Assembly: GCF_030581005.1 (NCBI RefSeq)
Contig: NZ_JAUQSX010000001.1
Coordinates: 806,001 to 870,000 of the forward strand
DNA: 64,000 nucleotides
DNA from: Hymenobacter mellowenesis
Lineage (GTDB): Bacteria; Bacteroidota; Bacteroidia; Cytophagales; Hymenobacteraceae
Reading direction: 5' to 3'
Below are positions 1-7,485 of this stretch, one piece after another. The stretch's first letter is position 1. Every line of letters begins with the position of its first letter. Below the pieces are notes generated by a model. That model had not been told where the DNA came from and ran no database searches. It was given only the letters and a program-made list of their open reading frames with translations. Both the position numbers and the translations under genes were made by a program.

Positions 1-1270
1 GGCTGTTGTTATTTAGCGTAATGCCGGGGTGAGTGCGGGCAGTAAAAGGGTCGTTGCCCGTGGCGACAGACACGTAGGGAAACTCGTATGCCATGGGCCG
101 GGCGGCCAGGTCGCCGGTCTGGCGCAGCCAGGCAGCCGCCTGGTCCACCACCAACTGGTCGGGGGGCACGGTGAAGTCGCGCTTCCAGCGGAAAGCATTG
201 CGCGCGCCGGTAAAGAGGAAAAGCACCACCGCCACCGCAAAGCCGATTTGAATGCGCCGCCGGGCCAGCGGGCTGCGCCCAAGCAGGGCCAGATTGGTCA
301 GCCCCCGAAGCGCCACCAGGGCAAATAGCGGTGTCGTCACGTCTAGCACGCGGGTCAGGCCGAAGGAATTGAACAAGCCTTTCGCCCAGAAAATGGTGTG
401 CGCGGCAATAAATACGGTGGCGCTGCCGTACACCAGCAGCAGTTCGGCAACGAATAAAGGCTCCCGGCGCCGCGCCGGCCGCAGGCAGTCGCGCAGCATG
501 CACACCCCGCCCACCGCCACCAGCACCGACAGCACCCAGCCCAGCAAGCCCGGCAGACTGGCCACAAAATGCGGCCAGTCGCCGTGCCCATACACCGAAA
601 CGGTGGCGTACGGGTTGTGGCCAAATACCCAACCAAGTTCACCCAATACAATGGCGCCGGCCGCGCTGAACAGCACGTAGCCCAGCACCACCAGCGGCAA
701 ATAGCGCCACTGCCGCTCCCAGGCTAAGTACACCACCCAGATGCCAATCAGGATAAAGCCCTCGGAGCGCACGAAGGGCAGAAACGAAATCAGCGCCGCC
801 GACCAGCCTGGCCGGCCCGTCATGGCCAGCGCCACGGAGGCCACGAGTATCAGCCCGAACAGCGGCTCGGTGAGGCCGGAGAATTGGATGAGGAAATAAT
901 CGGGCGCGGCGTAGCAGAACAGCACCGCCAGCTCCGGCGCCGGCAGCCGCAACGCCCGCGCAATCACGTAGGCGCACCAGGCCGAAACGGCCACCACCAT
1001 GCATTGGAACAGCTTCATGCCGATGAACCCCGCCTGCGCCGGCCCTGACGAGAGCAGCGTAAACAGCGGCTTGGCCCACGAATCGAAATAGTTGAGCGGG
1101 TACTGAAACGCGTAGTGTGCAAACAGGTAGTGCTTCACGCTGTCGCCCGAGTCGTAAGTGCCTTTGGTGATGAAGGCCATGACTACCGAAATCAGGAACA
1201 ATACCGCTAAGAGCAGCCGCGCACGGCGGTCGGAAGCAGTTGTATCGGGAAAAGCAGCCGAAGGATTCAT
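1..1270 (-). CDS. Multi-pass membrane protein, GT-C glycosyltransferase-like (partial)
   Basis: Reading leftward from the ATG at 1268-1270, an open frame of about 423 codons runs into the window edge, so the C-terminus is missing. A hydrophobic helix at residues 19-34 is followed by a loop with GDSVKHY (42-48), then roughly eight or nine more hydrophobic segments, FVRSEGF between two of them, and a soluble tail from about residue 365. This layout resembles GT-C membrane glycosyltransferases (PMT or mannosyltransferase-like), which move sugars from lipid carriers on the periplasmic face. The substrate cannot be told. The gene is divergent from rplM. Membrane protein is certain; the transferase role is inference from topology. 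Confidence 0.75.
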   Translation of the reverse strand, partial: MNPSAAFPDTTASDRRARLLLAVLFLISVVMAFITKGTYDSGDSVKHYLFAHYAFQYPLNYFDSWAKPLFTLLSSGPAQAGFIGMKLFQCMVVAVSAWCAYVIARALRLPAPELAVLFCYAAPDYFLIQFSGLTEPLFGLILVASVALAMTGRPGWSAALISFLPFVRSEGFILIGIWVVYLAWERQWRYLPLVVLGYVLFSAAGAIVLGELGWVFGHNPYATVSVYGHGDWPHFVASLPGLLGWVLSVLVAVGGVCMLRDCLRPARRREPLFVAELLLVYGSATVFIAAHTIFWAKGLFNSFGLTRVLDVTTPLFALVALRGLTNLALLGRSPLARRRIQIGFAVAVVLFLFTGARNAFRWKRDFTVPPDQLVVDQAAAWLRQTGDLAARPMAYEFPYVSVATGNDPFTARTHPGITLNNNS

Positions 1271-1378
1271 AAGCGACAATAAGCTTCAAAAGTACGCCCT
1301 CAAGCCAAGCATTGCCATTTATCGGTATTCATGATTGGACCGGAGGAAAGCGAATCCAAGAAAAACTACTCAACTACG

Positions 1379-1410
1379 TTTGCCTATTTCGCGACAAATC
1401 AGTACCTTTG
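1379..1410 (+). promoter_or_regulatory. Promoter of the rplM operon
   Basis: TTTG at 1379-1382 and TACCTTTG at 1403-1410 are separated by 20 bases. This matches the Bacteroidota housekeeping promoter (-33 TTTG, 19-21 base spacer, -7 TAnnTTTG) exactly. It predicts a transcript start near 1417 and a leader of about 66 bases before the L13 start codon. Confidence 0.8.
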
Positions 1411-1423
1411 TGTCCGTTTTTCC

Positions 1424-1442
1424 CGGAGCCCTAGCGGCTCCG
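1424..1442 (+). promoter_or_regulatory. Leader hairpin upstream of L13
   Basis: CGGAGCC and GGCTCCG form a 7-base-pair GC-rich stem around a 5-base loop in the predicted rplM leader. It lies well before the start codon and has no T-run, so it is not a plain terminator. Autoregulatory leader RNAs are common before ribosomal protein operons, and an L13 leader has been reported in Bacteroidia; whether this hairpin belongs to it cannot be decided by eye. Confidence 0.4.
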
Positions 1443-1482
1443 CTCTCTTATTCAATAGTTTAGCATACCTTTTTTTCGACTC

Positions 1483-1935
1483 ATGGACCACCTGAGCTTC
1501 AAGACGACCCACGTCAATAAGGCCAACGCCCAGAAGAGCTGGGTTATCGTAGACGCCAGCGTGGCCCCGCTGGGCCGCGTTGCCAGCCAAATTGCCAACA
1601 TCCTGCGTGGCAAGCACAAGCCTTCGTTCACCCCCAACGCGGATTGCGGCGACAACGTCATCGTTATCAACGCTGACAACCTGCGCGTGACGGGCAAAAA
1701 AATGACCGAGAAGGTCTACATCACCCACTCGGGCTATCCCGGCGGCCAGAAGCGTCGCACCGTGCGCGAGCAAATGGAGCGCGACTCGCGCCGCGTGATT
1801 GAGCACGCCGTGAAAGGCATGCTGCAAGGCAACCGCCTCGGCGCCGCTCAGTACCGCAACCTGTACGTGTACGCCGGCGACCAGCACCCCCACGAGGCCC
1901 AGCAGCCCGTGGCCATCGAACTGAAAAACCTGTAA
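1483..1935 (+). CDS. rplM: 50S ribosomal protein L13
   Basis: The 150-residue product is a full-length L13, an early-assembly protein of the large subunit that binds 23S rRNA. The N-terminal WVIVDASVAPLGRVAS and the C-terminal GNRLGAAQYRNLYVYAG followed by HPHEAQQP are the family signatures. The gene follows a strong promoter and hairpin leader and begins the order L13-S9-S2-EF-Ts that is conserved in Bacteroidota. The bases before the ATG lack a Shine-Dalgarno match, as is usual in this phylum. Start chosen because it gives the standard L13 N-terminus. Confidence 0.98.
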   Translation: MDHLSFKTTHVNKANAQKSWVIVDASVAPLGRVASQIANILRGKHKPSFTPNADCGDNVIVINADNLRVTGKKMTEKVYITHSGYPGGQKRRTVREQMERDSRRVIEHAVKGMLQGNRLGAAQYRNLYVYAGDQHPHEAQQPVAIELKNL

Positions 1936-1941
1936 TTCTTT

Positions 1942-2034
1942 TGAATGTGAAAAATGTGGTTTGATGTGAAAATGTGGAGATTTTCTCTACCTCTTCATTT
2001 CTCACATTTTCCACATTCAGCACATTTTCACATT
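1942..2034. repeat. AT-rich imperfect inverted repeat between rplM and rpsI
   Basis: The spacer is built from copies of ATGTGAAAATGTGG on the left (1942-1980) and their reverse complement, such as CACATTTTCACATT, on the right (about 1999-2034). The two arms of about 37 bases can fold into one long imperfect stem around a loop at 1981-1998. It ends in a T-run just before the S9 start. It is much poorer in GC than the genes on either side. It may act as an attenuator or be an inserted palindrome; no sequence of this kind was seen elsewhere in the window. Confidence 0.75.
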
Positions 2035-2045
2035 TTTTTAACCTA

Positions 2046-2432
2046 ATGGCAATTACCAACACCTCTGGTAGAAGAAAAACCTCGGTGGCCCGCATCTACA
2101 TGCAGGCCGGGCAAGGGAATATCACTATCAATGACCGGGACATGAAATCGTACTTCAGCAACGAGTTGCTGGAGAACGTAGTGAACCAACCCCTGGCAAT
2201 CCTCGAGCAAGTCGGCCAGTACGACATCAAGGTGAACGTGCGCGGCGGCGGCATTTCGGCTCAGGCCGAGGCTATCCGTTTGGCTATCACCAAGGCTCTG
2301 GTTAGCGACAACGAAGAAACCCGTCCGGCTTTGAAGAAGGAAGGTTTCATGACCCGCGACCCGCGCATGGTGGAACGCAAGAAATTCGGCAAGCGCAAGG
2401 CTCGTCGTTCGTTCCAGTTCTCGAAACGCTAA
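2046..2432 (+). CDS. rpsI: 30S ribosomal protein S9
   Basis: The product has 128 residues and is a complete S9, whose C-terminal tail reaches the P-site tRNA. Family signatures visible are GRRKTSVARIYMQAG near the N-terminus, a central glycine-rich VRGGGISAQAEAIRLAI, and the basic tail KKFGKRKARRSFQFSKR. The in-frame ATG at 1974 lies in the repeat-rich spacer and would add 24 non-homologous residues, so 2046 was chosen. It lies between L13 and S2 in the operon. Confidence 0.97.
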   Translation: MAITNTSGRRKTSVARIYMQAGQGNITINDRDMKSYFSNELLENVVNQPLAILEQVGQYDIKVNVRGGGISAQAEAIRLAITKALVSDNEETRPALKKEGFMTRDPRMVERKKFGKRKARRSFQFSKR

Positions 2433-2435
2433 TCC

Positions 2436-2441
2436 AGGAGG
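2436..2441 (+). promoter_or_regulatory. Canonical Shine-Dalgarno site of rpsB
   Basis: AGGAGG stands 9 bases before the rpsB ATG. Full Shine-Dalgarno motifs are rare in Bacteroidota and almost all other genes here lack one, so this site probably reflects a special need for efficient or independent S2 initiation within the operon. Confidence 0.6.
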
Positions 2442-2450
2442 AAATACATC

Positions 2451-3218
2451 ATGGCTCAGACGACTTATAAGGACCTGCTCGACGCAGGTGCCCACTTTGG
2501 TCACCTCACCCGCAAGTGGGACCCCAAAATGGCGCCGTACATCTTCATGGAGAAGAACGGCATCCACATCATCGACCTCAACAAAACGTTGGTTTCGCTT
2601 GATTACGCAGCCCAGGCTATTCGCAACATTGCGAAAAGCGGCCGCAAAATCATGTTCGTAGCCACGAAAAAGCAGGCGCAGGAAATCGTTACGACGGAAG
2701 CCGAGCGTTTGAAAATGCCTTTCGTGACCGACCGGTGGTTGGGCGGCATGCTCACCAACTTCGCCACGGTTCGCAAGAGCCTGAAGAAGATGGCCACCAT
2801 CGACAAGATGGTGAAAGAGAACACCGCTTACGCGGCACTGGCTAAGCGCGAGAAGCTGATGATGCAGCGCGAGCGCGAGAAGCTCGACCGCGTGCTCGGC
2901 GGCATCGCCGACCTCGGCCGTCTGCCCGCTGCCCTGTTCGTAGTGGACGTGAAGCGCGAGCACATCGCCGTGAAAGAAGCCCACAAACTGGGTATCCCGG
3001 TATTCGCTATCTGCGATACCAACTCGAATCCCGAGTTGGTGCAGTTCCCGATTCCTGCCAACGACGATGCCTCGAAGTCGATTCAGCTCATCGTGAGCGT
3101 GATTGGCAAGGCAATCGAAGACGGCCTGTCGGAGCGCAAAGTTGACAAAGAAGACGCCGACCGCAAGGAAGCCGACGAGGCTGCCATTGCTGAAAAAACG
3201 GCTGCTGACGAAGAATAG
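2451..3218 (+). CDS. rpsB: 30S ribosomal protein S2
   Basis: The 255-residue product is a complete S2 of the small-subunit shoulder. The N-terminus TYKDLLDAGAHFGHLTRKW, the central FVTDRWLGGMLTNF, and the later PVFAICDTNSNPELV are diagnostic. The last 30 residues form an acidic and lysine-rich tail (after about 228) that is common in Bacteroidota S2. The gene follows rpsI by 18 bases with a strong Shine-Dalgarno, and is followed by a terminator hairpin and a class B palindrome before tsf. Confidence 0.98.
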   Translation: MAQTTYKDLLDAGAHFGHLTRKWDPKMAPYIFMEKNGIHIIDLNKTLVSLDYAAQAIRNIAKSGRKIMFVATKKQAQEIVTTEAERLKMPFVTDRWLGGMLTNFATVRKSLKKMATIDKMVKENTAYAALAKREKLMMQREREKLDRVLGGIADLGRLPAALFVVDVKREHIAVKEAHKLGIPVFAICDTNSNPELVQFPIPANDDASKSIQLIVSVIGKAIEDGLSERKVDKEDADRKEADEAAIAEKTAADEE

Positions 3219-3236
3219 TCCCTTCCGAGCTCTTTG

Positions 3237-3288
3237 AAAAAAGGGAACCTTCGAGTAGTCTAGGCTCCGGAGGTTCCCTTTTTCTTTT
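3237..3288 (+). terminator. Rho-independent terminator after rpsB
   Basis: AAAAAGGGAACCT at 3238-3250 pairs with AGGTTCCCTTTTT at 3271-3283, followed by more pyrimidines. The stem is about 13 base pairs with a 20-base loop. It would partly uncouple tsf from the L13-S9-S2 transcript. Confidence 0.75.
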
Positions 3289-3289
3289 C

Positions 3290-3367
3290 GTAGCGCGGAC
3301 TTTTAGTCCGCGACTTTTCTCAAAAAACAACCATTCACTTAATTCGCGGACTAAAAGTCCGCGCTAC
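3290..3367. repeat. Class B palindromic repeat upstream of tsf
   Basis: GTAGCGCGGACTTTTAGTCC with trailing GCG and its reverse complement ending GCGCTAC form arms of about 24 bases, almost perfectly paired, around an AT-rich loop. Each arm itself contains a small palindrome around AGTCC. The right arm ends 5 bases before the tsf start codon. Related elements are at 6805, 58966 and 62297. Confidence 0.9.
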
Positions 3368-3372
3368 TTCCA

Positions 3373-4209
3373 ATGGCCGCTATTACCGCCGCAGACGTAA
3401 ACAAGCTCCGCACCATGACCGGTGCCGGCATGATGGATTGCAAAAAAGCCCTGACCGAAGCCGATGGCGACTTCGAAGCTGCCCGCGACATTCTGCGCAA
3501 GGCCGGTCAGAAAATCGCTGACAAGCGCGCCGAGAACGAAACGTCGGAAGGCTTCGTGGCCGTGAACGTGAGCGAGGACGGCACCAACGGCAAGCTGGTG
3601 GCCCTGGCCTGCGAAACCGAATCGGTAGCCAAAGTGGCAAACTTCCGCGAGCTGGTGCAGCGCATCCTGGATGCCGCTGTGCGCACTAACGCTGCGACCA
3701 AAGAGGAGCTGCTGTCCGTGAAAGAGGACGATGGCCTGACCATTCAGGAGCACATCACCGACCTGACCGGCAAAATCGGCGAGAAGCTGGACCTGACTTA
3801 CGTAACGCTGACCGCCGAGAAAGTGGCTTCGTACATCCACTCCGACAGCAAGAAAGGTGTGCTCGTGGGCCTGAAGAACGTAGGTTCGGCCGACGCTGCT
3901 GCCGTGGGCCGCGACGTGGCCATGCAAATCGTGGCCATGAAGCCCGTTGCCGTTGACAAAGACGGTGTGGACTCGGCTACGGTGGAGCGCGAAATTGAAA
4001 TCGGCAAAGAGCAGGCGCGTGCCGAAGGCAAGCCCGAGGCCATGCTGGAGAAAATTGCCCAGGGCAAGCTGAACAAGTTCTACAAAGAGCAGACCCTGCT
4101 GAACCAAGAGTTCGTGAAAGACGGCTCGATGACCATCGCCCAGTTGCTCGACAGCAAGTCGAAAGGCATGACCGTAACGGACTTCAAGCGCGTGGCTATC
4201 GGCGCTTAA
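3373..4209 (+). CDS. tsf: Translation elongation factor Ts
   Basis: EF-Ts (278 residues) exchanges GDP for GTP on EF-Tu. The N-terminal UBA-like domain carries VNKLRTMTGAGMMDCKKAL (residues 9-27), followed by the core subdomains with KADKRAEN-like and VNVSEDG segments, and the C-terminal ending MTVTDFKRVAIG. Length is normal for Bacteroidota. It follows rpsB as usual, but a terminator and a class B palindrome stand between them, so the ATG has only 5 bases between it and the repeat arm and no Shine-Dalgarno. A strong terminator follows. Confidence 0.97.
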   Translation: MAAITAADVNKLRTMTGAGMMDCKKALTEADGDFEAARDILRKAGQKIADKRAENETSEGFVAVNVSEDGTNGKLVALACETESVAKVANFRELVQRILDAAVRTNAATKEELLSVKEDDGLTIQEHITDLTGKIGEKLDLTYVTLTAEKVASYIHSDSKKGVLVGLKNVGSADAAAVGRDVAMQIVAMKPVAVDKDGVDSATVEREIEIGKEQARAEGKPEAMLEKIAQGKLNKFYKEQTLLNQEFVKDGSMTIAQLLDSKSKGMTVTDFKRVAIGA

Positions 4210-4230
4210 TTGCCGTTTTTAGCTAAATTG

Positions 4231-4264
4231 AAAGCCCCGCTGGCATCGTGCCAGTGGGGCTTTT
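4231..4264 (+). terminator. Rho-independent terminator after tsf
   Basis: AAAGCCCCGCTGGCA pairs with TGCCAGTGGGGCTTT around a 4-base loop, followed by T-rich sequence. The symmetric A-run and T-run would allow it to work in both directions. Confidence 0.9.
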
Positions 4265-4274
4265 CTTTGTGGTT

Positions 4275-4598
4275 ATGACCCAAGAAAAAGAAGCTATTTA
4301 TCGCAGAGTGCTCTATGTGGGTTTGGTTGACATTCGCAACTTAAGCCACCGAGCATCTCAAGAAACTATCAACCCGTGGTTTCCACTGCTAAACCACGAT
4401 GAGATAATGGCATACATCGCCGGGTTGTCCGATTTACTCCATGATTTGGCTATGCACTCCGCCAAAAATTTTGAAGGTTGGAATAACTGGCACGATGAAT
4501 ATTTCGCGATTGGTTACGAAGATTTCTGCGATTCATTTGTGCCAGAAAAATATCCCTCACTGGTTCATGATGTAATAAAGCTTCTGAAATCAGCCTGA
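4275..4598 (+). CDS. Small hypothetical protein, AT-richer than its surroundings
   Basis: This 107-residue acidic protein is not recognised. It is rich in aromatic residues (GWNNWHDEYFAIGYEDFCDSF near residues 73-93 in total) and ends in a short helical segment. There is no signal peptide or membrane segment. Codon use is clearly lower in GC than neighbours, which hints at transfer. It starts just after the tsf terminator; the ATG at 4275 was preferred to 4248, which lies inside the terminator stem-loop. It ends two bases from the convergent DUF3089 gene. Size and composition would fit an orphan immunity-type protein, but nothing shows that. Confidence 0.7.
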   Translation: MTQEKEAIYRRVLYVGLVDIRNLSHRASQETINPWFPLLNHDEIMAYIAGLSDLLHDLAMHSAKNFEGWNNWHDEYFAIGYEDFCDSFVPEKYPSLVHDVIKLLKSA

Positions 4599-4600
4599 TT

Positions 4601-5656
4601 CTATTCCGGATGACGCTTCAACCACGCCCGCACCCGCGCCTTAGAGTTCTCGCGGATGTTCATGTAAAACAGCGCATAATCGGCGATGTGGCGGGAGTAG
4701 CGCAGCTTCTTCTTGCCGGAGGGCGGGAAGTGCGGGAAGCCCCGGAAGCGGGGCGCGTGCACCCAGAGCTGGCCGTGGTGAATCTGGGCATCGGTGAAGT
4801 TGGGGTGGACGTGCCGGAAGCGGATGCTGACCGCGCCGCGGTTGAGGCTGGCCGGGGCTAGAGTGGAATCGAGCGTCCAGGTGAGGGGGTTGACGGCGAT
4901 GCTGGGCTGGAACATGGGCGACTCGTGGCCGGCATCGGAGGTGTTGTAGGCGACGAAGCAGTCGGTGGCCAGCGAGTCGGGGCAGGGTTTAATGGTGAGG
5001 AATTCGTTGGGTTTCACCTGGAAGCCGATGAGGTAGGCGGCTACGAGTTGGCGGCGCAGCTTGGTGTCTTTGTCGAAAAACTCGTGGAGCAGGCGCGTGG
5101 CGTGGTCGGTGCCCTGGCTGTGGCTGGCGATGATGAACGGGCGGCCCTGGTTGTAGTGCGCGAGGTAGTATTGGAAGGCGGAGCGCACATCGGAATAGGC
5201 CAGCTCCAGGGCTTTCTCGCCATTGGGTTCTTTGTCGAGGAAGGAGAAGAGGGTGGCCTGACGGTAGCGCGGCGCGTAGATGCGGCCGGTGGCATTGAAC
5301 ACGCTGGCCTGCTGCTTGATGGTGGTGCGGTCGGTGTACTTGTTCAGCCACTTTTTGCGCACGTCGGCGTTCCAGTGCCGGGGCGAGTAGTAGGTGGTGG
5401 GATGCACGAAAAACACATCGATAGCGGCATTGGCCTGCTGGTCGCGCAACGTAGAATGCTGGGGCACGGCATCGGCCGAGTCGCGTTGGGTGGGCAGGGC
5501 GGCCCAGCTGCTGGCCTGCGCGTAATCGGGTGCGGGTGGTGGCGTGTATTTTTCAAATTCCCGGCCGGGCTTGAGCAGCAGCCGGATGCAGCCATTTAGC
5601 GGCAGGAGCAGCAACAGAATCAGCGCGGTGCGGAGGTGAGAGGATAACCGGAGCAT
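4601..5656 (-). CDS. DUF3089 family lipoprotein, alpha/beta hydrolase-like
   Basis: This 351-residue protein begins with a signal peptide ending LPLNGC, so Cys23 is the likely lipidation site. The body has VFFVHPTTYY at residues 81-90 and IIASHSQGTDHA around residues 175-186, where Ser180 sits in a nucleophile-elbow-like SHSQG. These match the DUF3089 family, which is related to alpha/beta hydrolases; the substrate is unknown. It is probably anchored in the outer membrane or periplasm. It points toward, and nearly touches, the small gene ending at 4598. Confidence 0.85.
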   Translation of the reverse strand: MLRLSSHLRTALILLLLLPLNGCIRLLLKPGREFEKYTPPPAPDYAQASSWAALPTQRDSADAVPQHSTLRDQQANAAIDVFFVHPTTYYSPRHWNADVRKKWLNKYTDRTTIKQQASVFNATGRIYAPRYRQATLFSFLDKEPNGEKALELAYSDVRSAFQYYLAHYNQGRPFIIASHSQGTDHATRLLHEFFDKDTKLRRQLVAAYLIGFQVKPNEFLTIKPCPDSLATDCFVAYNTSDAGHESPMFQPSIAVNPLTWTLDSTLAPASLNRGAVSIRFRHVHPNFTDAQIHHGQLWVHAPRFRGFPHFPPSGKKKLRYSRHIADYALFYMNIRENSKARVRAWLKRHPE

Positions 5657-5675
5657 ATTTTAACTTCGTACAACG

Positions 5676-5729
5676 CGCCGCCTGACGCCGGAACCTCACC
5701 CCCGGCCCCTCTCCACAGGAGAGGGGAGC
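5676..5729. repeat. Class C repeat (CCTCACCCC / GGAGAGGGG)
   Basis: GCCGGAACCTCACCCCCGGC followed by CCCTCTCC ACA GGAGAGGGG forms a small hairpin. The same sequence with its flank recurs at 62232-62287 and, inverted, at 62397-62435. It lies between the start of the DUF3089 gene and the stop of the next minus-strand gene. Confidence 0.75.
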
Positions 5730-5783
5730 TACGGCGGCGCGGTGCAGTGGTTCGAGGGCGTTCGGCAGGACGTTCCTCGGTTT

Positions 5784-6794
5784 TTACTGAATAGTTGCAG
5801 GCCAGTGCTTCAGCTCGCGCGGGGTGCCGTCGGGGTTGTAGAGCAAGCTTAGCGGCTCGGCAGGTTTGGCTACTAAGTCGGCGAGGCTGATGCCCCAGCG
5901 CTGCCACATTTCGGCCAGGGTTTGGGTGTAGGCGCTGTTTTCCCAGGGGTTGAAGATGGCACCGGTGACGTCGTCGATGAGGGCATCGAAGACGATTTTC
6001 GTGTCGCCGGGGCGCGGGTGGCGCGGGTATACGTCGGGCACGACGTGCAGCAGGTGGGCGGCGTAGTACACGCGGGCCTTGAACTCGGCAATTTGGACGG
6101 GGTGCAGCGGGCGCTGGGCGTCAGCGTAGACCTTGCGCATGGCCTGGCCCACGAGGCCGATATCGACCAGACAGGCTACCAGTACCGCTTTATCGAGCTT
6201 GATACTGAAAACGAGCGTGTTCAGGTCATCGTCGTATTCGAAGGGTGTGATGTCCTCGGTGGGGTCGGCTTCGAGCACGAACACGGAGCCAGGCACGAAG
6301 TCGGCGTACTCGGTGGGTACGCGCAGGCCCTGTAGCAGCTGAAAAAACGCCTGGAAGCGGCGCACCAGCGCGGCGTTTTCGGCCAGCGGGTACTTGGGCT
6401 TTATTAGGGGCTCAAATTCGTTCAGCAGTTCGGTGATGAAGATGCCGTAGAACATTTTGCCCAGCCAGAGGAACACCGTGTCGTCACCGAGGGCGCGCAG
6501 GGCGGCGGGGCCTTGCGCGGCGGCGGCTTCTACCCTGCTCTCCAGTTCTTCAATGCGCTGGCGGGCAGCGGGGCTGGCGGGCAAGCGCAAATCCTTCATG
6601 AGAACCGTGCGCTGGTCGAGGAGCTGAATGGGGCGCTCGGCCAGGTTGTAGCTGTTTTGCAGCCACTCGGCGAACACGGGCACGGTATCGGCGGGGCCGA
6701 CGGGCTGGCCGCTGAGGAAGCAGGTTTCGGGGCCGAAGCGCATGCCGTCGAACGGGTCGTAGGGCAGCAGGTCGGCTGGGGTTAGCTGGGACAT
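5784..6794 (-). CDS. Conserved-looking hypothetical protein, 336 aa
   Basis: This 336-residue soluble protein is not recognised. The N-terminal GMRFGPETCFLSGQPVG (about residues 18-34) resembles a short zinc-ribbon-like start but has only one cysteine, so metal binding is not supported. The middle is helical and hydrophobic; the C-terminal part carries HLLHVVPDVYPRHPRPGDTK and IFNPWENSAYTQTLAEMW. No signal peptide. A class B palindrome lies immediately upstream and the class C repeat downstream, so it is probably transcribed alone. Clear coding bias and a start that fits the intergenic boundary support it being real. Confidence 0.75.
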   Translation of the reverse strand: MSQLTPADLLPYDPFDGMRFGPETCFLSGQPVGPADTVPVFAEWLQNSYNLAERPIQLLDQRTVLMKDLRLPASPAARQRIEELESRVEAAAAQGPAALRALGDDTVFLWLGKMFYGIFITELLNEFEPLIKPKYPLAENAALVRRFQAFFQLLQGLRVPTEYADFVPGSVFVLEADPTEDITPFEYDDDLNTLVFSIKLDKAVLVACLVDIGLVGQAMRKVYADAQRPLHPVQIAEFKARVYYAAHLLHVVPDVYPRHPRPGDTKIVFDALIDDVTGAIFNPWENSAYTQTLAEMWQRWGISLADLVAKPAEPLSLLYNPDGTPRELKHWPATIQ

Positions 6795-6804
6795 AAAAAA
6801 GCAA

Positions 6805-6890
6805 TAGCGCGGACTTTGTAGTTCGCGTCGGCCACGGGCTGCCGGAATTTTCCGGGCAGCGTGGCGACGCGAACTACAAAGTTCGCGCTA
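6805..6890. repeat. Class B palindromic repeat
   Basis: TAGCGCGGACTTTGTAGTTC and following GCGTCG pair with the reverse complement at 6865-6890, with a 34-base loop that itself pairs around CCGGAATTTTCCGG. The element sits between two minus-strand genes, upstream of the 336-aa gene. Confidence 0.9.
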
Positions 6891-6920
6891 CAATGGTTAA
6901 GGAGGCTGCAAGCCGCCGGC

Positions 6921-7322
6921 TTACTTCGAGAGCGTATTGCCGGCTTTGATGAGCAGCTTGCTCAGATTGGTGAGGGGACTGCTATAGTCGCCGCCGGCAT
7001 CTTCGGCCACCTTGGCAGTTTCAGCGCCGAGGCTGGCGAGGAGTTCGGCAATGTCGTGGGCGGGGGTTTTGGAATCGGTCAGCAGCTCGTTGAGTTGGTT
7101 GAGCTCCTGCTTGATTTTGGCGAGGCCCGGCCGCTCAGAGGAAGCCAACACCGCCTGCCACCGCTCTACTTCGGCCAAGCCTTGGGGGCCGGAATTGGTG
7201 GGCGTGCTGGCGGTGAGGAAAGTGAGGGTATCGTCGAGCAGCGCGGAATTCTGTTGGTCGCTCACGGCCATGGGCACTTCGGGAGTGGCGGGCGTTTGCG
7301 GGATGTTGGCGGTTGAGTCCAT
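6921..7322 (-). CDS. Hypothetical protein, helical, 133 aa
   Basis: This 133-residue protein is not recognised. It starts with a proline and threonine-rich stretch and continues as predicted helices rich in Leu, Ala, Glu and Lys (residues 45-130), with no signal peptide, cysteine or membrane segment. It ends next to a class B palindrome. Codon use is like that of its neighbours. A lone cytoplasmic helical protein is all that can be said. Confidence 0.6.
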   Translation of the reverse strand: MDSTANIPQTPATPEVPMAVSDQQNSALLDDTLTFLTASTPTNSGPQGLAEVERWQAVLASSERPGLAKIKQELNQLNELLTDSKTPAHDIAELLASLGAETAKVAEDAGGDYSSPLTNLSKLLIKAGNTLSK

Positions 7323-7421
7323 GAGAATGCGAAAAAGAGAGAATGCGTAAGGGGCTATACTAGGGCGGCGGCTAAAAAGTTAGCCCGGCCACGGTTGCCG
7401 ATTTGCGCCCCGGGCCGGCGA

Positions 7422-7438
7422 GCCGGGTTACCTTTTGC
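7422..7438 (+). promoter_or_regulatory. 17-base box shared by two lipoprotein genes (copy 1)
   Basis: GCCGGGTTACCTTTTGC is identical, base for base, to 9807-9823. It contains TACCTTTTG, one base longer than the usual -7 element TAnnTTTG. It lies 47 bases before the ATG of a small lipoprotein gene, as the other copy lies 52 bases before a similar gene. Confidence 0.6.
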
Positions 7439-7485
7439 CGCCACTTTTTATTAAGCTCATCCATTTACCGCCACTTTATTTCATC

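Noticed and set aside
355..1289. Several long minus-strand frames over the first 1.3 kb
   Set aside because: They are shadow frames of the single membrane-protein frame that starts at 1270 and leaves the window; that frame has clear transmembrane pattern and no stops.
5784..6794. HNH endonuclease reading of the 336-aa protein from its early Cys-x-x-Gly-like start
   Set aside because: Only one cysteine is present near the N-terminus and no HNH catalytic residues follow.
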